Shown here: piece by piece, positions 1 through 8,838 of the stretch
Position numbering within the stretch: position 1 is the first letter of the stretch
How the letters are laid out: each line of letters starts with the position of its first letter
Notes under the pieces: model-generated
Told to the model about the DNA's origin: nothing
Databases searched by the model: none
Seen by the model: the letters and a program-made list of their open reading frames with translations, nothing else
Assembly: GCF_002210425.1 (NCBI RefSeq)
Contig: NZ_MWQK01000004.1
Span: 62,001-126,000, forward strand
From: Fibrobacter sp. UWB2
Lineage (GTDB): Bacteria; Fibrobacterota; Fibrobacteria; Fibrobacterales; Fibrobacteraceae
Direction: 5' to 3'
Length of the DNA: 64,000 nt
Made by a program: the position numbers and the translations under genes

Positions 1-156
1 CCGTGGGAAGCGCAATGCGAAAACTACAAAACCTACTCCGACGGCATCAAACGCCCCACCATTTTCCGCGCTGTATGGAAAAACAAAGACAGCGACTTCG
101 TCTATTTCGACGGAGAAATCAGCAAAGTGAATGGAGCTAAGGTAAAAGCAGAATAA
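1..156 (+). CDS. C-terminal fragment of a DUF6544-like protein
   Basis: Frame 1 is open from the first base to a TAA, giving the last 51 residues of a protein whose start lies upstream of the window. The fragment begins PWEAQCENYK and continues with a short beta-rich stretch ending in KVNGAKVKAE. The pattern of PWE, then a Y/G/I-R-P segment, then an aromatic-rich strand resembles the C-terminus of DUF6544 (formerly DUF6920) proteins, whose function is unknown. The family call rests on memory of that pattern and on only 51 residues, so it is tentative. A small membrane protein gene follows after 17 bases on the same strand. Confidence 0.5.
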   Translation, partial: PWEAQCENYKTYSDGIKRPTIFRAVWKNKDSDFVYFDGEISKVNGAKVKAE

Positions 157-173
157 TTACTAGATTTTAGACA

Positions 174-338
174 ATGAACAAAATATTTTTCTATTCACTA
201 TATGCTTTTAGTGCGATTCTTTTTATCGTTGGTTTGTTCCTGCCGCCAACGCCGTCCTTTTGCTTTGTTTTGCCAGCCATTGGGTTGGTATCGGTTTTGA
301 CAAGCTTGTGGGACTTTGTTGTGATGGGTATTTCTTAG
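174..338 (+). CDS. small hydrophobic membrane protein (54 aa)
   Basis: An ATG-to-TAG frame of 54 codons. The product starts MNKIFFYSLYAF, and about residues 5-24 and 28-53 are almost entirely hydrophobic, interrupted by a PPTP turn, so two membrane helices are likely. It lies 17 bases after the preceding stop and 33 bases before a lipoprotein gene, so it may share their transcript. No Shine-Dalgarno site is obvious before the ATG (TAGATTTTAGACA). I do not recognise a family. The call depends on hydrophobicity and spacing, so it may not be expressed. Confidence 0.45.
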   Translation: MNKIFFYSLYAFSAILFIVGLFLPPTPSFCFVLPAIGLVSVLTSLWDFVVMGIS

Positions 339-371
339 GCCGCTCAAAGAAGCAAACATAAGGTTGTCTGT

Positions 372-1010
372 ATGCTCAGAAATATTTTATTCTTTTCTAT
401 ATCCATTCTGCTGTCTTCGTGTTTTTATCCTGTTATAGAAGGAATGATGGCGTATTATGATGATGCTGAAAAATTAGATATTTACGGGATTCTAGATGGT
501 CCTCTTAAGTTTACTGAAAAATATGTGCTGGAATACACTATCAATGGAAAGGAACAAAAGGATATTTCCTATAGTCAAAATGATTCAAATTATAAACAAA
601 CTTGGAGCGGAAGTTTGAAATTTTATGCTGCAAGTTACTGCAATGTTTATATTGGTGGGGATGTTTTCCCGTGCAGGCGTCATCTAAGAAAAGCTGCTGA
701 TGTAGAAATCTATATAAAACGTAAATCGGGAGGTGGGCGACAATTGCTAGCCCAAAAGACGGTTGATATAAGGGACTTTCATCAATCACTCTTGCTGACG
801 CAGGTGCATTTCGGTTCCGATAAAGAACAATATAAAACCAGAAGCAGATTAAATTTTGATTGGGACAGAGCAGAACCAATTGTACTAGACGGGACAAACG
901 ATACGATTTATCACTATACAGTATGGTATTGGGATAAAAATAATTACAAGGAATCTAATACCATTAAAGATGAGCTTCTCATTGAGATTCCGAGTTCTTA
1001 TAAACAATAA
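372..1010 (+). CDS. predicted lipoprotein of unknown function (212 aa)
   Basis: The protein starts MLRNILFFSISILLSSCFYPV, a lipoprotein signal peptide with lipobox LSSC, so the mature N-terminus is probably lipidated Cys17. The rest is a polar, aromatic-rich beta-type sequence of about 190 residues with two further cysteines near residues 90 and 100 (SYCNVY, FPCRR). I recognise no domain. The gene is A+T-richer than most of the window and sits in a run of small genes of unknown function, as often seen in accessory spots. Start chosen at the ATG that begins the signal peptide; no strong Shine-Dalgarno site is visible. Confidence 0.7.
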   Translation: MLRNILFFSISILLSSCFYPVIEGMMAYYDDAEKLDIYGILDGPLKFTEKYVLEYTINGKEQKDISYSQNDSNYKQTWSGSLKFYAASYCNVYIGGDVFPCRRHLRKAADVEIYIKRKSGGGRQLLAQKTVDIRDFHQSLLLTQVHFGSDKEQYKTRSRLNFDWDRAEPIVLDGTNDTIYHYTVWYWDKNNYKESNTIKDELLIEIPSSYKQ

Positions 1011-1038
1011 ACAACACCCATATACATCTTTATTCCCC

Positions 1039-1221
1039 ATGACACTTCTTTTAGGCATTCTTTTCTTAGCACTTTTCATAAGCGCGATTGTCCGCGGTAA
1101 GTTCACGTACGGTCAAGCCGATTACGATTTTCATGAGCATCCAATACAGTTCGTGATCGTACTCATCTTTATTCTCGGCGTTTCTGCACTTTGTTTTTAC
1201 CGATTTATCGTAGAACTATAA
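1039..1221 (+). CDS. small two-helix membrane protein (60 aa)
   Basis: From ATG 1039 the product starts MTLLLGILFLALFISAIVRG, a first membrane helix, followed by a polar loop with FHEHP and a second helix (about residues 38-55). The frame is also open upstream to an ATG at 970, inside the preceding gene, which would give 83 residues with a basic leader. I prefer 1039 because the upstream part reads like out-of-frame lipoprotein sequence, but neither start has a good ribosome binding site. Function unknown. Confidence 0.45.
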   Translation: MTLLLGILFLALFISAIVRGKFTYGQADYDFHEHPIQFVIVLIFILGVSALCFYRFIVEL

Positions 1222-1286
1222 ATAAGACTTTTTAAAGAGTTTGTTATATTAATGACATCTGTAGACAACAGAACAAAAGGGACTTT

Positions 1287-1985
1287 ATGAGCGAAGAAAA
1301 TATTACTTCTGGTTGCAATGCTGAAGATGTTAAAGCCATCACAAAGAGATGCGCAGAATCCTGGATGAAGCGAATCCGCAATTTTGCAGGTTTCTTAGGG
1401 ATGATCCTCCCGTGGATTGCGCTCGCCGGAGCAGCCATCATTGCCAAAGTTCAGCCCGCAAAAATTCCCGACGATTTTTGGACAACACTCTCCATCTCGG
1501 CTACATATTACTTGACCCCAGCACTTGCAGGCATTTTGACAACGGCAGCAGTCGTTCTGATTTGCTACAAGGGCTACGACTGGCGCGATGAACTTGTCGC
1601 AACAGCCTCAGGCATATTCGGCTTGATGATTGTCATTTTCCCTTGTGACTGTTCCGCTGCAGACGGCAAAATCGTTGGATTTTTCCAATTGCCTATAGCC
1701 GTTTCTAACGTCATCCACTTAACATCGGCAGTTATCTTCTTTATACTTTTGGCCATCAACAGCCTATTTCTTTTCACTCTTGGCGAAAGCGACACCAAGC
1801 AAAAAAGAATCCGCAACATCATTTACAGAGTCTGCGGCATCGGCATGTTCTGCACTTTGTTCCTGCTTGTTTTACCGATTCAATTCCCTGCAAAGATTTT
1901 CATCGTTGAAGCGATTGCGCTCACGTTCTTCGGCGTAAGCTGGCTTGTGAAAGGTCAAATTTTCGGTCTGCTCAAAGACAAATAA
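1287..1985 (+). CDS. multi-pass inner membrane protein, unknown function (232 aa)
   Basis: A short charged N-terminus (about 36 residues) precedes roughly six hydrophobic segments, with starts near residues 36, 73, 104, 134, 182 and 203. A CDC motif lies after the third segment. Topology and length recall DUF998/Frag1-like six-helix membrane proteins, but I see no diagnostic motif and leave it unnamed. The start is supported by AAAAGGGA 6-13 bases upstream of the ATG. It ends three bases before the stop of a convergent gene on the other strand. Confidence 0.7.
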   Translation: MSEENITSGCNAEDVKAITKRCAESWMKRIRNFAGFLGMILPWIALAGAAIIAKVQPAKIPDDFWTTLSISATYYLTPALAGILTTAAVVLICYKGYDWRDELVATASGIFGLMIVIFPCDCSAADGKIVGFFQLPIAVSNVIHLTSAVIFFILLAINSLFLFTLGESDTKQKRIRNIIYRVCGIGMFCTLFLLVLPIQFPAKIFIVEAIALTFFGVSWLVKGQIFGLLKDK

Positions 1986-1988
1986 GAG

Positions 1989-2540
1989 CTAGAACGCAAA
2001 TGCTAGTGCTGCTCCGCCCTGAGGGGTCGGAGCAATTTTTATTTGCAAGCTAGTATCGTAGCCTAGGCTCTTGTTATAAATTTCAACAGCCGACGTCATG
2101 TGGTTCCCAGAAATTCCACCGAGCACTATCGCGAAAATGGCCACAGCACCGCCACCAATCGTAAGCGGCTTACCACCACTGATATCATCAACCCAGAAAC
2201 AGACTCCCAAACCTAATGCAGCACCACCAACTGCAGAAAGCACCAAAGCACGCTTATATAGTGTTTTTCCTCTTTGTAACTCAGCGGCCGCATCAGGGTT
2301 TGTACTTACGAGCGATTCCATTTCGCTATCGCTTATTTTTCGGGTACCCGCATACCAGCTCCCGTAACTATAGGCAATCTTTTCCAGCCGAGGCCTTGAA
2401 TACATCGATTCATTTGGGGATATTTCAGGCTCATTCTTTACAATAGGCGTAGACCCCTTAGGCGGATACTGATCCCAGACACTTTGGGCAAAAGACATAT
2501 TGGCAAGCACAAGCAATACAGTAAAAAGAAATAAGCGCAT
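1989..2540 (-). CDS. exported protein with glycine-rich membrane hairpin, unknown function
   Basis: The 183-residue product starts with a signal peptide (MRLFLFTVLLVLANMSFAQS, cleavage probably after SFA). A polar region follows, then a hydrophobic, Gly/Ala-rich hairpin of two segments around residues 92-150 (AVGGAALGLG and IFAIVLGGISG), and a short tail ending AALAFAF. This arrangement of a leader, a region containing SDSEMESL, a glycine hairpin and an NKSLG motif fits envelope proteins of unknown function. The start has AGGGAG at good spacing. The promoter lies inside the 3' end of priA. Confidence 0.65.
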   Translation of the reverse strand: MRLFLFTVLLVLANMSFAQSVWDQYPPKGSTPIVKNEPEISPNESMYSRPRLEKIAYSYGSWYAGTRKISDSEMESLVSTNPDAAAELQRGKTLYKRALVLSAVGGAALGLGVCFWVDDISGGKPLTIGGGAVAIFAIVLGGISGNHMTSAVEIYNKSLGYDTSLQIKIAPTPQGGAALAFAF

Positions 2541-2571
2541 ATTTTCTCCCTAATTACAAACGACGTTTGTT

Positions 2572-2602
2572 CAAATATAGAACAAATTTTATTCTAGTTC
2601 AA
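2572..2602 (-). promoter_or_regulatory. promoter for the 1989-2540 gene
   Basis: On the minus strand TTGAAC (2602-2597), a 17-base spacer and TATATTTG (2579-2572) form a well spaced promoter. The predicted start is about 25 bases upstream of the coding start and leaves room for its Shine-Dalgarno site. The -35 part lies within the last codons of priA. Confidence 0.55.
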
Positions 2603-4643
2603 CTTTGATTTCAACGTTTGGCACCCAGGCCTTGGGCGCATTCAAAATGGGAGCAAGTACCTTACGCACTGCCGCAAGGTTTTGCGTTTTAATGTAGAGC
2701 TTTACCCAGAACACGTTCTGCACTTTCGGTACAAACGCATCGACTGGTCCAAGCACTGTCATCGAAGATTCTTTGCGCAAAATACTTTCAAGGCGGTTCA
2801 CCGTATCGCGAAGCAGATTTTCATCGCGTGAGCCACAACTGATTTCCACAAGCTTGCAGAACGGCGGATAAAAAGCCATCTGGCGGTTCGATGATTCAGT
2901 CTCAGCAAAGCCATCAAAATCATGGCGAATAGCGTACTGCATCACAGGTTCTGTCGGATTAAGCGTCTGGATAAACACGCGGCCACCGCTACCAGCACGT
3001 CCCGCGCGTCCCGCCGTCTGGCTCAACAGCTGATATAAGCGTTCCGTCGAACGAAAATCAGGAATGCCAAGGCCCGAATCAGCTCCAACAATCCCTACAA
3101 GCTTCACGCCCGGGAAATCGTGACCTTTCGCGACCATCTGCGTTCCAAGCAAAATGTTGTATTCACGATTCCTAAACGATGTCAAGATTTTTTCAACAGC
3201 GCCCACGTTCTGCGTTGTATCGCGATCCATGCGGATTACTTTCGCATCGGCCACCCATTCGTGAATTTCTTCTTCGAGCTTTTCAATTGCACCGCCGACA
3301 AACTCATACGTTTCGGCACCGCATGTTGGGCACGGAGTATTCACCGGATAAAGCGCAGCACAGTAATGGCACATCAGCGCATTGTACTGTTTATGATACA
3401 CGAGCGGGATATGGCAATGTTTGCAGTAAAGCGTTTCACCGCATTCAGAACAAACTCTAATCTTAGAGTAACCACGACGATTCATGAGAATAATCGCCTG
3501 GTCGCCACCGGCAATGCAATCCGAAAGCGCTTCGCGCAATGCAGGAGACATAAGCACGCCTTTTTGCTGGCGCACCTTGCCCATATCAATCACTTTTACT
3601 TCGGGGAGCGGAGCCGCAGTCGCACGGTTCTTGAGTGTCAACAGTTTGAGGTTCCCCGCCTTTGCATTGCGGAATGTTTCAAGGCAAGGCGTTGCAGAGC
3701 CAAGCACTACAAGTGCTCCGTACTTTTGCGCCAAGTGGAAAGCCAAATCACGCGTATGGTAACGCGGAGCCGGGTCCTGTTGCTTAAACGAAGAATCATG
3801 TTCTTCGTCCAAAATAACAACATCAAAATCAAACGGCAAAAGAATGGCGCTGCGCGTCCCAAGCACCACTTTTGCAGAGCCATCTAGCACAGCCAAATAA
3901 CCCGCACGTTTTTGCGGAGCCGAGAGCGCCGAATGCAGCACCACGACAGGTACTTTCAAATAATCTTCAAAACGCGACGCCGTCTGCGGAGTAAGCCCAA
4001 TTTCAGGCACCAAAATAAGCACGCGCTTATTGCGCTTAAGCGCTTCGCGCACCAATTCCTGATAAACTCTCGTTTTACCACTGCCAGTCACACCATGCAG
4101 GAGCGTTCCTCGAAAACCATCCTTATCCAAATCTTCAACAAGACTAGCTAGTGCAGTCTCTTGTTCGCCTGTCAAGGGGGGCAGGTCCGAACAGACCTCC
4201 ATTTCAGGTCCATTCGAGGAAGCCTCGCCCCGAGGTTCAGATTTTTCAGCCAGCAAGGCATCGAGAAACTTGTCAAAATCAGCGGGCCAAAACACGTTCA
4301 GAGTGCGCATGGGCGAGCTTATATAATACTTAGACACCCACTCCAGCGATTCCATATAACGTTCAGAAAACACATACCCCGACTCATGCGGACACGCATA
4401 CCGAACGTCAAATGACGGTTTATCGCTATGGACACGGCTCACCAAGGCAAGCGTAGGCTTACGGCGGGCAAGCTGCACCCAAACGACACTCCCCCGCTGA
4501 ATATCCGCTCCTTCCGGCACCCCGTAAGTAAAAACCGATGGGGACAACGGGATGTAAACCTCGCAAAAACGCGACAGAAGCGCCGAATTACAGCGTTCCT
4601 TGACCATCTCCGGAGCTGACGTTTTGGGAATTCTTTTTGCCAC
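2589..4643 (-). CDS. priA: primosomal replication restart helicase PriA
   Basis: PriA recognises stalled or repaired forks and unwinds the lagging-strand arm so that the replicative helicase can be reloaded. The 684-residue product has the full plan: an N-terminal 3'-DNA-binding domain (FCEVYIPL, FTYGVPEG), Walker A GVTGSGKT near residue 185, the DEEH box (VILDEEHDSSF), motif III LGSATP, a zinc-binding insert with eight cysteines in four CxxC pairs (CSEC, CKHC, CHYC, CPTC), helicase motifs V/VI (GTQMVAKGHDFP, QTAGRAGRAG) and the C-terminal PriA domain. Length is close to the family's usual 700-730. The first codon is GTG, six bases after TATCTT, with no Shine-Dalgarno site. Divergent from the DUF349 gene. 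Confidence 0.97.
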   Translation of the reverse strand: MAKRIPKTSAPEMVKERCNSALLSRFCEVYIPLSPSVFTYGVPEGADIQRGSVVWVQLARRKPTLALVSRVHSDKPSFDVRYACPHESGYVFSERYMESLEWVSKYYISSPMRTLNVFWPADFDKFLDALLAEKSEPRGEASSNGPEMEVCSDLPPLTGEQETALASLVEDLDKDGFRGTLLHGVTGSGKTRVYQELVREALKRNKRVLILVPEIGLTPQTASRFEDYLKVPVVVLHSALSAPQKRAGYLAVLDGSAKVVLGTRSAILLPFDFDVVILDEEHDSSFKQQDPAPRYHTRDLAFHLAQKYGALVVLGSATPCLETFRNAKAGNLKLLTLKNRATAAPLPEVKVIDMGKVRQQKGVLMSPALREALSDCIAGGDQAIILMNRRGYSKIRVCSECGETLYCKHCHIPLVYHKQYNALMCHYCAALYPVNTPCPTCGAETYEFVGGAIEKLEEEIHEWVADAKVIRMDRDTTQNVGAVEKILTSFRNREYNILLGTQMVAKGHDFPGVKLVGIVGADSGLGIPDFRSTERLYQLLSQTAGRAGRAGSGGRVFIQTLNPTEPVMQYAIRHDFDGFAETESSNRQMAFYPPFCKLVEISCGSRDENLLRDTVNRLESILRKESSMTVLGPVDAFVPKVQNVFWVKLYIKTQNLAAVRKVLAPILNAPKAWVPNVEIKVELE

Positions 4644-4649
4644 GCGGCA

Positions 4650-4655
4650 AAGATA
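4650..4655 (-). promoter_or_regulatory. -10-like hexamer abutting the priA GTG start
   Basis: TATCTT (followed by TGCCGC and then GTG) ends six bases before the priA start, so the predicted transcript begins at the start codon. Part of the leaderless-type pattern described in the findings. Confidence 0.4.
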
Positions 4656-4773
4656 GTATTGTTACAAGCTTAAATGGGCATAAATTCGCACTGTTTTTCC
4701 TGACTATAATATTTTTTTAGTTAGATTATGCTATACGGAGCTGAGGAAGCCCCGCCTACCTATTGGAGATATT

Positions 4774-7683
4774 ATGAGCATTTTTGACGCATTTAAACCG
4801 AAATGGCAAAATTCCAACCCCGCAAAGCGCATTGAAGCAATTGCAGACTTGGATGAACTCACTAGTCAAGATATTGTCGAACGAGTGGCCCTTTCTGATG
4901 ATAATGTCGAAGTGCGAATGGCTGCAGTTAAGAAACTTGCAATTATTAAGACACTTCAGGATATTTCGACAAAAGACAGCGATGCCGGCGTACGCCGTTT
5001 GGCAGAATCGAGAGCTTTCGAAGAAATCGTCAAAAAGCTGAAAAACTTTAACGAATCCGCTCTGAATAGCGAAGTCCTCGGTTACATCGAAGCCATCAAG
5101 GACACTCGCTATACCGAAGATGTCCTCAAGGCAACAGACAACGTAAATCTGAAGAGAGAACTTGTCAAGCAGTGCAGCAAGCAGTCCCTGCTCGCCCAGA
5201 TCGCTACCCGCGATTCCAGCGAAGAAATCGCACTGCAAGCCGCAGACCGCGTCACGTCTGAATCATTGCAGGCCGACCTCATCAAGAGCTCCAAGCACAC
5301 GTCCGTCCGCAAGAAGATTTCGGATAAAGTTCGTGCAAAGAAAGAAGCCGAAGACAATGGCAGAAAGGCAGCCGAACTCTTGCAGAGCAAGCGCGAAGCC
5401 CTCATCAAGCAGGCTCACTTCCTCGCCGCCCAAAAGGACGCTTTCGCCACCAAGCCGCAGTTCGACGACTTGATGAACGAAGCTAACGCACTTGGCATGG
5501 GCGAATCTGCCGCAAAGCTCAATGAAATTTACGAAAGCTTCAACAAGTTCTACGACGAAGCTAACGCCGCAAAGAAGGCTGCAGAAAACGCCGAAGCCGA
5601 AAAGCAGGCAAAGATTGCACGCCTCACGGAATCGCTCACTGAACTCGAAGGTTTTGTCGAAGCAGGCACGACCGAAGAAAACGCTGACCGCGTAAATGCC
5701 ATCATCCAGGAATGGAACGAAGGCAAGTCCCTTATGGACGCAGCCTTGATCAAGCGATTCAACAACGCCTACTTCAAGTCTCAAGAAGCAAAGAAGATTG
5801 AAATTCCGACCGCAGAATCTGAAAACGCAAGCGAAGAAGAAATTGCCATCCGCAAGAGCCTTCTCGAACGTCTCCAGGCTCTCTCCGAAACGGAGATCGA
5901 TGAAAACACGGGCAAGCACTTGCATGCCATCGTCCGCGAATGGGAAAAGCTCGCCCTCCTCGAAGGCGACGATCCGATTCTCCAGGCTTATAACGCACTC
6001 CGCACCAAGCTCAGCGAACTCATCGGTGCATTCAACGAAAAGGCCCAGAAGGTCATCGAAGAAAATTCCAAGAAGCTCCGCGGTCTCATTGAACGTATCC
6101 AGAACATCGATGAGAACCAGGAATTCCGCGAAATCCACAAGATTCTCCGCGACACTTATCAGGAATGGAAGGAAATCGTTGGCGAACAGAAGTTCAAGTA
6201 CCACGATCTCTGGCAGGAATACAAGATTGCCACCTCCCGTTTCCAGGAAATGCAGCAGTGGGAAAACTGGCACAACGAAAAGGACCGCGACACCATCATC
6301 GAAGAAATGGACGCGCTCTCCAAGGAAACTCCGAGCCAGGCCGTACTTGCCAAGTTCCGCGAACTCTGCGGCAAGTGGCGTGAAATCGGACCGATTTCTG
6401 CAGCCAAGTTCCAGGACTACCGCGACCGTTTCCAGGCCCTCGTAGACAAGGTCAAGGAAAACTGCGCTCCGTTCATCGAAGAACAGAACGCCGAACGCCA
6501 GAAGAACCTCGTCGACAAGGAAGCCCTCTGCCAGAAGGTCGAAGACCTCGTCGCTAACGCTGAAATTTTCTGGAAGGACAAGTTCAAGTCCGTGCAGGAA
6601 ATCCAGGAAAACTGGAAGAACATCGGCATGGTCCCGAAGGAAGCCTTTGCAGCCCTCAACAAGCGCTTCAAGGACGCCGTGAACGCCTTCTATGCCCAGC
6701 ACAAGGAAAACGTAAAGCTCGAAGACGAAAGCCGCGAAGCCAACTACGAAAAGAAGGTCGCCCTCTGCATCGAAGCCGAAGCCATCAAGGATTCGACCGA
6801 TTGGAACGCCACCTCCACCAAGCTCAAGCAGTTGCAGGACGCATGGAAGGCAACAGGCCCAGTGCCGAAGAGCAAGTCCGACGAAATTTGGACTCGTTTC
6901 CGCACCGCTTGCGATTCCTTCTTCGAAAAGAAGCGCAACCACTTTGAAGAAATGGATGCCGCCAAGCAGAAGAACCTCGAACAGAAGCAGGCCCTCTGCG
7001 AAAAGCTCGAAGCTCTCGACATCGCCAATATCACTCCAGAAGTCATCGAAGCTTACAAGGCCATCGATGCTGAATGGAAGACGATTGGCATGGTCCCGAA
7101 GGACGCTGTAGAATCCATCAACGAACGCTTCAACGCAATCGTCAATAAGATTGTCGCCAAGATGGCTGAATCTGACCCGGAACTCCAGGCCAAGATTGCA
7201 GACATCAAGAAGAAAAAGCAGGAAATGATCGAAAAGGTCCGCCAGTTTGCCGAAAGCGCAGGCTCCAACCAGCTCGCCGATGCCGTTCGCGACATCCAGA
7301 AGGAATGGGTCACGCTCGGTTCTTGCGGTAACGACGACGATGAACTCCGCAAGGCATTCCGCGATGTCTGCGACGACTTCTTCACCCGCCGCCGCGACCA
7401 GCTCGACATTCAGGAACAGGCTCGCCAGAACAACCTCCAGAAGAAGATTCTCCTCTGCGAACAGGCCGAAGACTTGCTCACTGACTTGAACGATCAGACG
7501 GTCGTTGCCTCGATGAACAAGGTCAAGCATTTCCGCCGCCTCTGGAAGGAAGTCGGTGCAGTTCCTCGTGAACACTCCGAAAAAATCTGGAAGCGCTTCA
7601 ATTCCGCTTGCGACCAGGTGTTTGCCTTCGGCCGCAAGGACGAAAAGAAGGAAGAAGCTCCGGCAGCAACAACCGAAGCTTAA
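4774..7683 (+). CDS. large DUF349-repeat protein with HEAT-like N-terminus (969 aa)
   Basis: Residues about 15-200 look like short HEAT-type helical repeats (for example VRMAAVKKLA and VRRLAESRAF). The rest is almost wholly helical and charged, with about eight or nine copies of the DUF349 unit, recognised by a W-K/R-x-I/V-G-x-V/I-P core followed by a helix (WREIGPIS, WKNIGMVPK, WKATGPVPK, WKTIGMVPK, WVTLGSCG, WKEVGAVPR). DUF349 proteins are widespread in the FCB group and their role is not established. Codon use is strikingly uniform (GAA, AAG, CTC), suggesting strong expression. The start has GGAG seven bases upstream. An A+T-rich promoter zone of 130 bases separates it from divergent priA, and a strong hairpin terminator follows. 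Confidence 0.9.
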   Translation: MSIFDAFKPKWQNSNPAKRIEAIADLDELTSQDIVERVALSDDNVEVRMAAVKKLAIIKTLQDISTKDSDAGVRRLAESRAFEEIVKKLKNFNESALNSEVLGYIEAIKDTRYTEDVLKATDNVNLKRELVKQCSKQSLLAQIATRDSSEEIALQAADRVTSESLQADLIKSSKHTSVRKKISDKVRAKKEAEDNGRKAAELLQSKREALIKQAHFLAAQKDAFATKPQFDDLMNEANALGMGESAAKLNEIYESFNKFYDEANAAKKAAENAEAEKQAKIARLTESLTELEGFVEAGTTEENADRVNAIIQEWNEGKSLMDAALIKRFNNAYFKSQEAKKIEIPTAESENASEEEIAIRKSLLERLQALSETEIDENTGKHLHAIVREWEKLALLEGDDPILQAYNALRTKLSELIGAFNEKAQKVIEENSKKLRGLIERIQNIDENQEFREIHKILRDTYQEWKEIVGEQKFKYHDLWQEYKIATSRFQEMQQWENWHNEKDRDTIIEEMDALSKETPSQAVLAKFRELCGKWREIGPISAAKFQDYRDRFQALVDKVKENCAPFIEEQNAERQKNLVDKEALCQKVEDLVANAEIFWKDKFKSVQEIQENWKNIGMVPKEAFAALNKRFKDAVNAFYAQHKENVKLEDESREANYEKKVALCIEAEAIKDSTDWNATSTKLKQLQDAWKATGPVPKSKSDEIWTRFRTACDSFFEKKRNHFEEMDAAKQKNLEQKQALCEKLEALDIANITPEVIEAYKAIDAEWKTIGMVPKDAVESINERFNAIVNKIVAKMAESDPELQAKIADIKKKKQEMIEKVRQFAESAGSNQLADAVRDIQKEWVTLGSCGNDDDELRKAFRDVCDDFFTRRRDQLDIQEQARQNNLQKKILLCEQAEDLLTDLNDQTVVASMNKVKHFRRLWKEVGAVPREHSEKIWKRFNSACDQVFAFGRKDEKKEEAPAATTEA

Positions 7684-7713
7684 GCAATAGGCGAAAGCCT
7701 TCGCAACCTTGTC

Positions 7714-7746
7714 ATGCCCGCCTCCGAGCGGGCATCTCCTTTTTAT
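7714..7746 (+). terminator. rho-independent terminator after the DUF349 gene
   Basis: A perfect 8-base stem ATGCCCGC / GCGGGCAT with loop CTCCGA, followed after four bases by a run of five T. Confidence 0.75.
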
Positions 7747-7758
7747 ACGCTAGAGACT

Positions 7759-7789
7759 GGAGATTCCCGGTCAAGCCGGGAATGACAAA
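7759..7789 (+). repeat. palindromic repeat family A, copy 1 (intergenic)
   Basis: GGAGATTCCCGG, then TCAAG, then CCGGGAATGACAA. The inverted halves pair as TTCCCGG with CCGGGAA. The same element recurs at 12460 and 24168. Here it lies between a terminator and the Sua5 promoter. Confidence 0.75.
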
Positions 7790-7813
7790 TAGACTAAATC
7801 CTTCTGCATTTTC

Positions 7814-7819
7814 TATTTT
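7814..7819 (+). promoter_or_regulatory. -10-like hexamer abutting the Sua5 start
   Basis: TATTTT ends seven bases before ATG 7827. No Shine-Dalgarno site is present between them. Confidence 0.35.
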
Positions 7820-7826
7820 TTATTTC

Positions 7827-8789
7827 ATGAAATTCCCACCATGGACAAGTGTAAGCGAAGCCGCCCGCCTCCTCAAGGAAGGCGAAGTCGTCGCCATCCC
7901 GACAGAAACGGTTTACGGCCTCGCCGGTAACGCTTTCGAGCCCAAAGCTCTCGCCAAGATTTTCGCAGCCAAAGAACGCCCGACGTTCGACCCGCTGATT
8001 GTCCATATCGCAGACATTGCACAACTCACCGACATCGCGAAGGACATTCCCGATAGCGCCTACAAGCTCGCCGAAGCCTATTGGCCGGGCCCGATGACCA
8101 TCATCCTCCCCAAGAAGGATTGCATCCCCGACCTTTGCACAAGCGCCCTCCCCTCCGTGGCGGTGCGCTTCCCAAGCCATCCGATTGCACAGGCAATCAT
8201 CAAGGAATCAGGACTCCCGCTTGCCGCCCCGAGCGCAAACCTCTTTAAGCACGTGAGCCCCACGACCGCTGAACATGTTGCGGCACAGCTCGCTGACCGC
8301 ATCGCAGGCATTGTCGATGGCGGCCCCTGTTCCGTCGGTGTCGAAAGTTCGATTATTTCCCTTGTTGGCGAACCGACCGTCATGCGTCCAGGCGCCATCA
8401 CGCCTGAAATGTTCAAGGCCATCCTCGGTGAAGTAAAAATCAAGGAATCTACATCCAAGCCGGGCCAGCCGATGCTTGCCCCCGGCCAGTGCGATACACA
8501 TTACCGCCCACAAGTCCCGCTTTACTACGGCGAAGTTCCAGCAGGCTACCCGCTCCCAGAGCATACCGTGCGCATTGCATTCGGTACACAGCAAGGCCCT
8601 GTTCCTGCAACTGTAAATTTGTCAGCAACAGGCGACATGGTCGAAGCGACCTCCAAGCTTTACGCCTACATGCACGACCTAGATACGCCCGATTACGACT
8701 TGATACTCGTCGATCCCATCCCGAACACAGGCGTCGGCATGGCACTCAACGACCGTCTCAAGCGTGCCAGCATCAAGACACTGCCGTAA
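7827..8789 (+). CDS. L-threonylcarbamoyladenylate synthase (Sua5/TsaC type)
   Basis: The enzyme makes threonylcarbamoyl-AMP from threonine, bicarbonate and ATP, the first step of t6A37 modification of ANN-decoding tRNAs. The N-terminal YrdC domain (about residues 10-200) shows IPTETVYGLAG, the substrate-binding KERP and FDPLIVHI, WPGPMTIIL, VAVRFPSHP, LAAPSANLF and SSIISLVG. A C-terminal domain of about 110 residues makes this the longer Sua5 type (320 residues) rather than short TsaC. The frame is open upstream to 7608, through the preceding gene and a repeat. I place the start at MKFPPW because the YrdC domain begins there and a -10-like element sits just upstream. Confidence 0.93.
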   Translation: MKFPPWTSVSEAARLLKEGEVVAIPTETVYGLAGNAFEPKALAKIFAAKERPTFDPLIVHIADIAQLTDIAKDIPDSAYKLAEAYWPGPMTIILPKKDCIPDLCTSALPSVAVRFPSHPIAQAIIKESGLPLAAPSANLFKHVSPTTAEHVAAQLADRIAGIVDGGPCSVGVESSIISLVGEPTVMRPGAITPEMFKAILGEVKIKESTSKPGQPMLAPGQCDTHYRPQVPLYYGEVPAGYPLPEHTVRIAFGTQQGPVPATVNLSATGDMVEATSKLYAYMHDLDTPDYDLILVDPIPNTGVGMALNDRLKRASIKTLP

Positions 8790-8801
8790 ATACAAGATTA
8801 A

Positions 8802-8832
8802 AGTTACCATGGGCGGCATCGCCGCAGTAACT
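8802..8832. terminator. hairpin between convergent genes
   Basis: Outer stem AGTTAC / GTAACT encloses a GGCG / CGCC inner stem, in the 49-base gap between the convergent Sua5 and dipeptidase genes. No strong T-run on either side, so its role as a terminator is inferred from position. Confidence 0.4.
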
Positions 8833-8838
8833 CTTAAC

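Noticed and set aside
3120-3887. 255-codon frame antisense to priA
   Set aside because: Lies wholly inside the priA helicase core and has no recognisable domain.
5263-7575. 770-codon open frame antisense to the DUF349 gene
   Set aside because: The DUF349 gene uses GAA/AAG/CTC almost exclusively, which keeps the opposite strand free of stops. The antisense product (F, L, V and E-rich) has no domain and no start signals.
7608-7826. Upstream extension of the Sua5 frame
   Set aside because: It covers the end of the DUF349 gene, a terminator and a repeat. YrdC homology begins at 7827.
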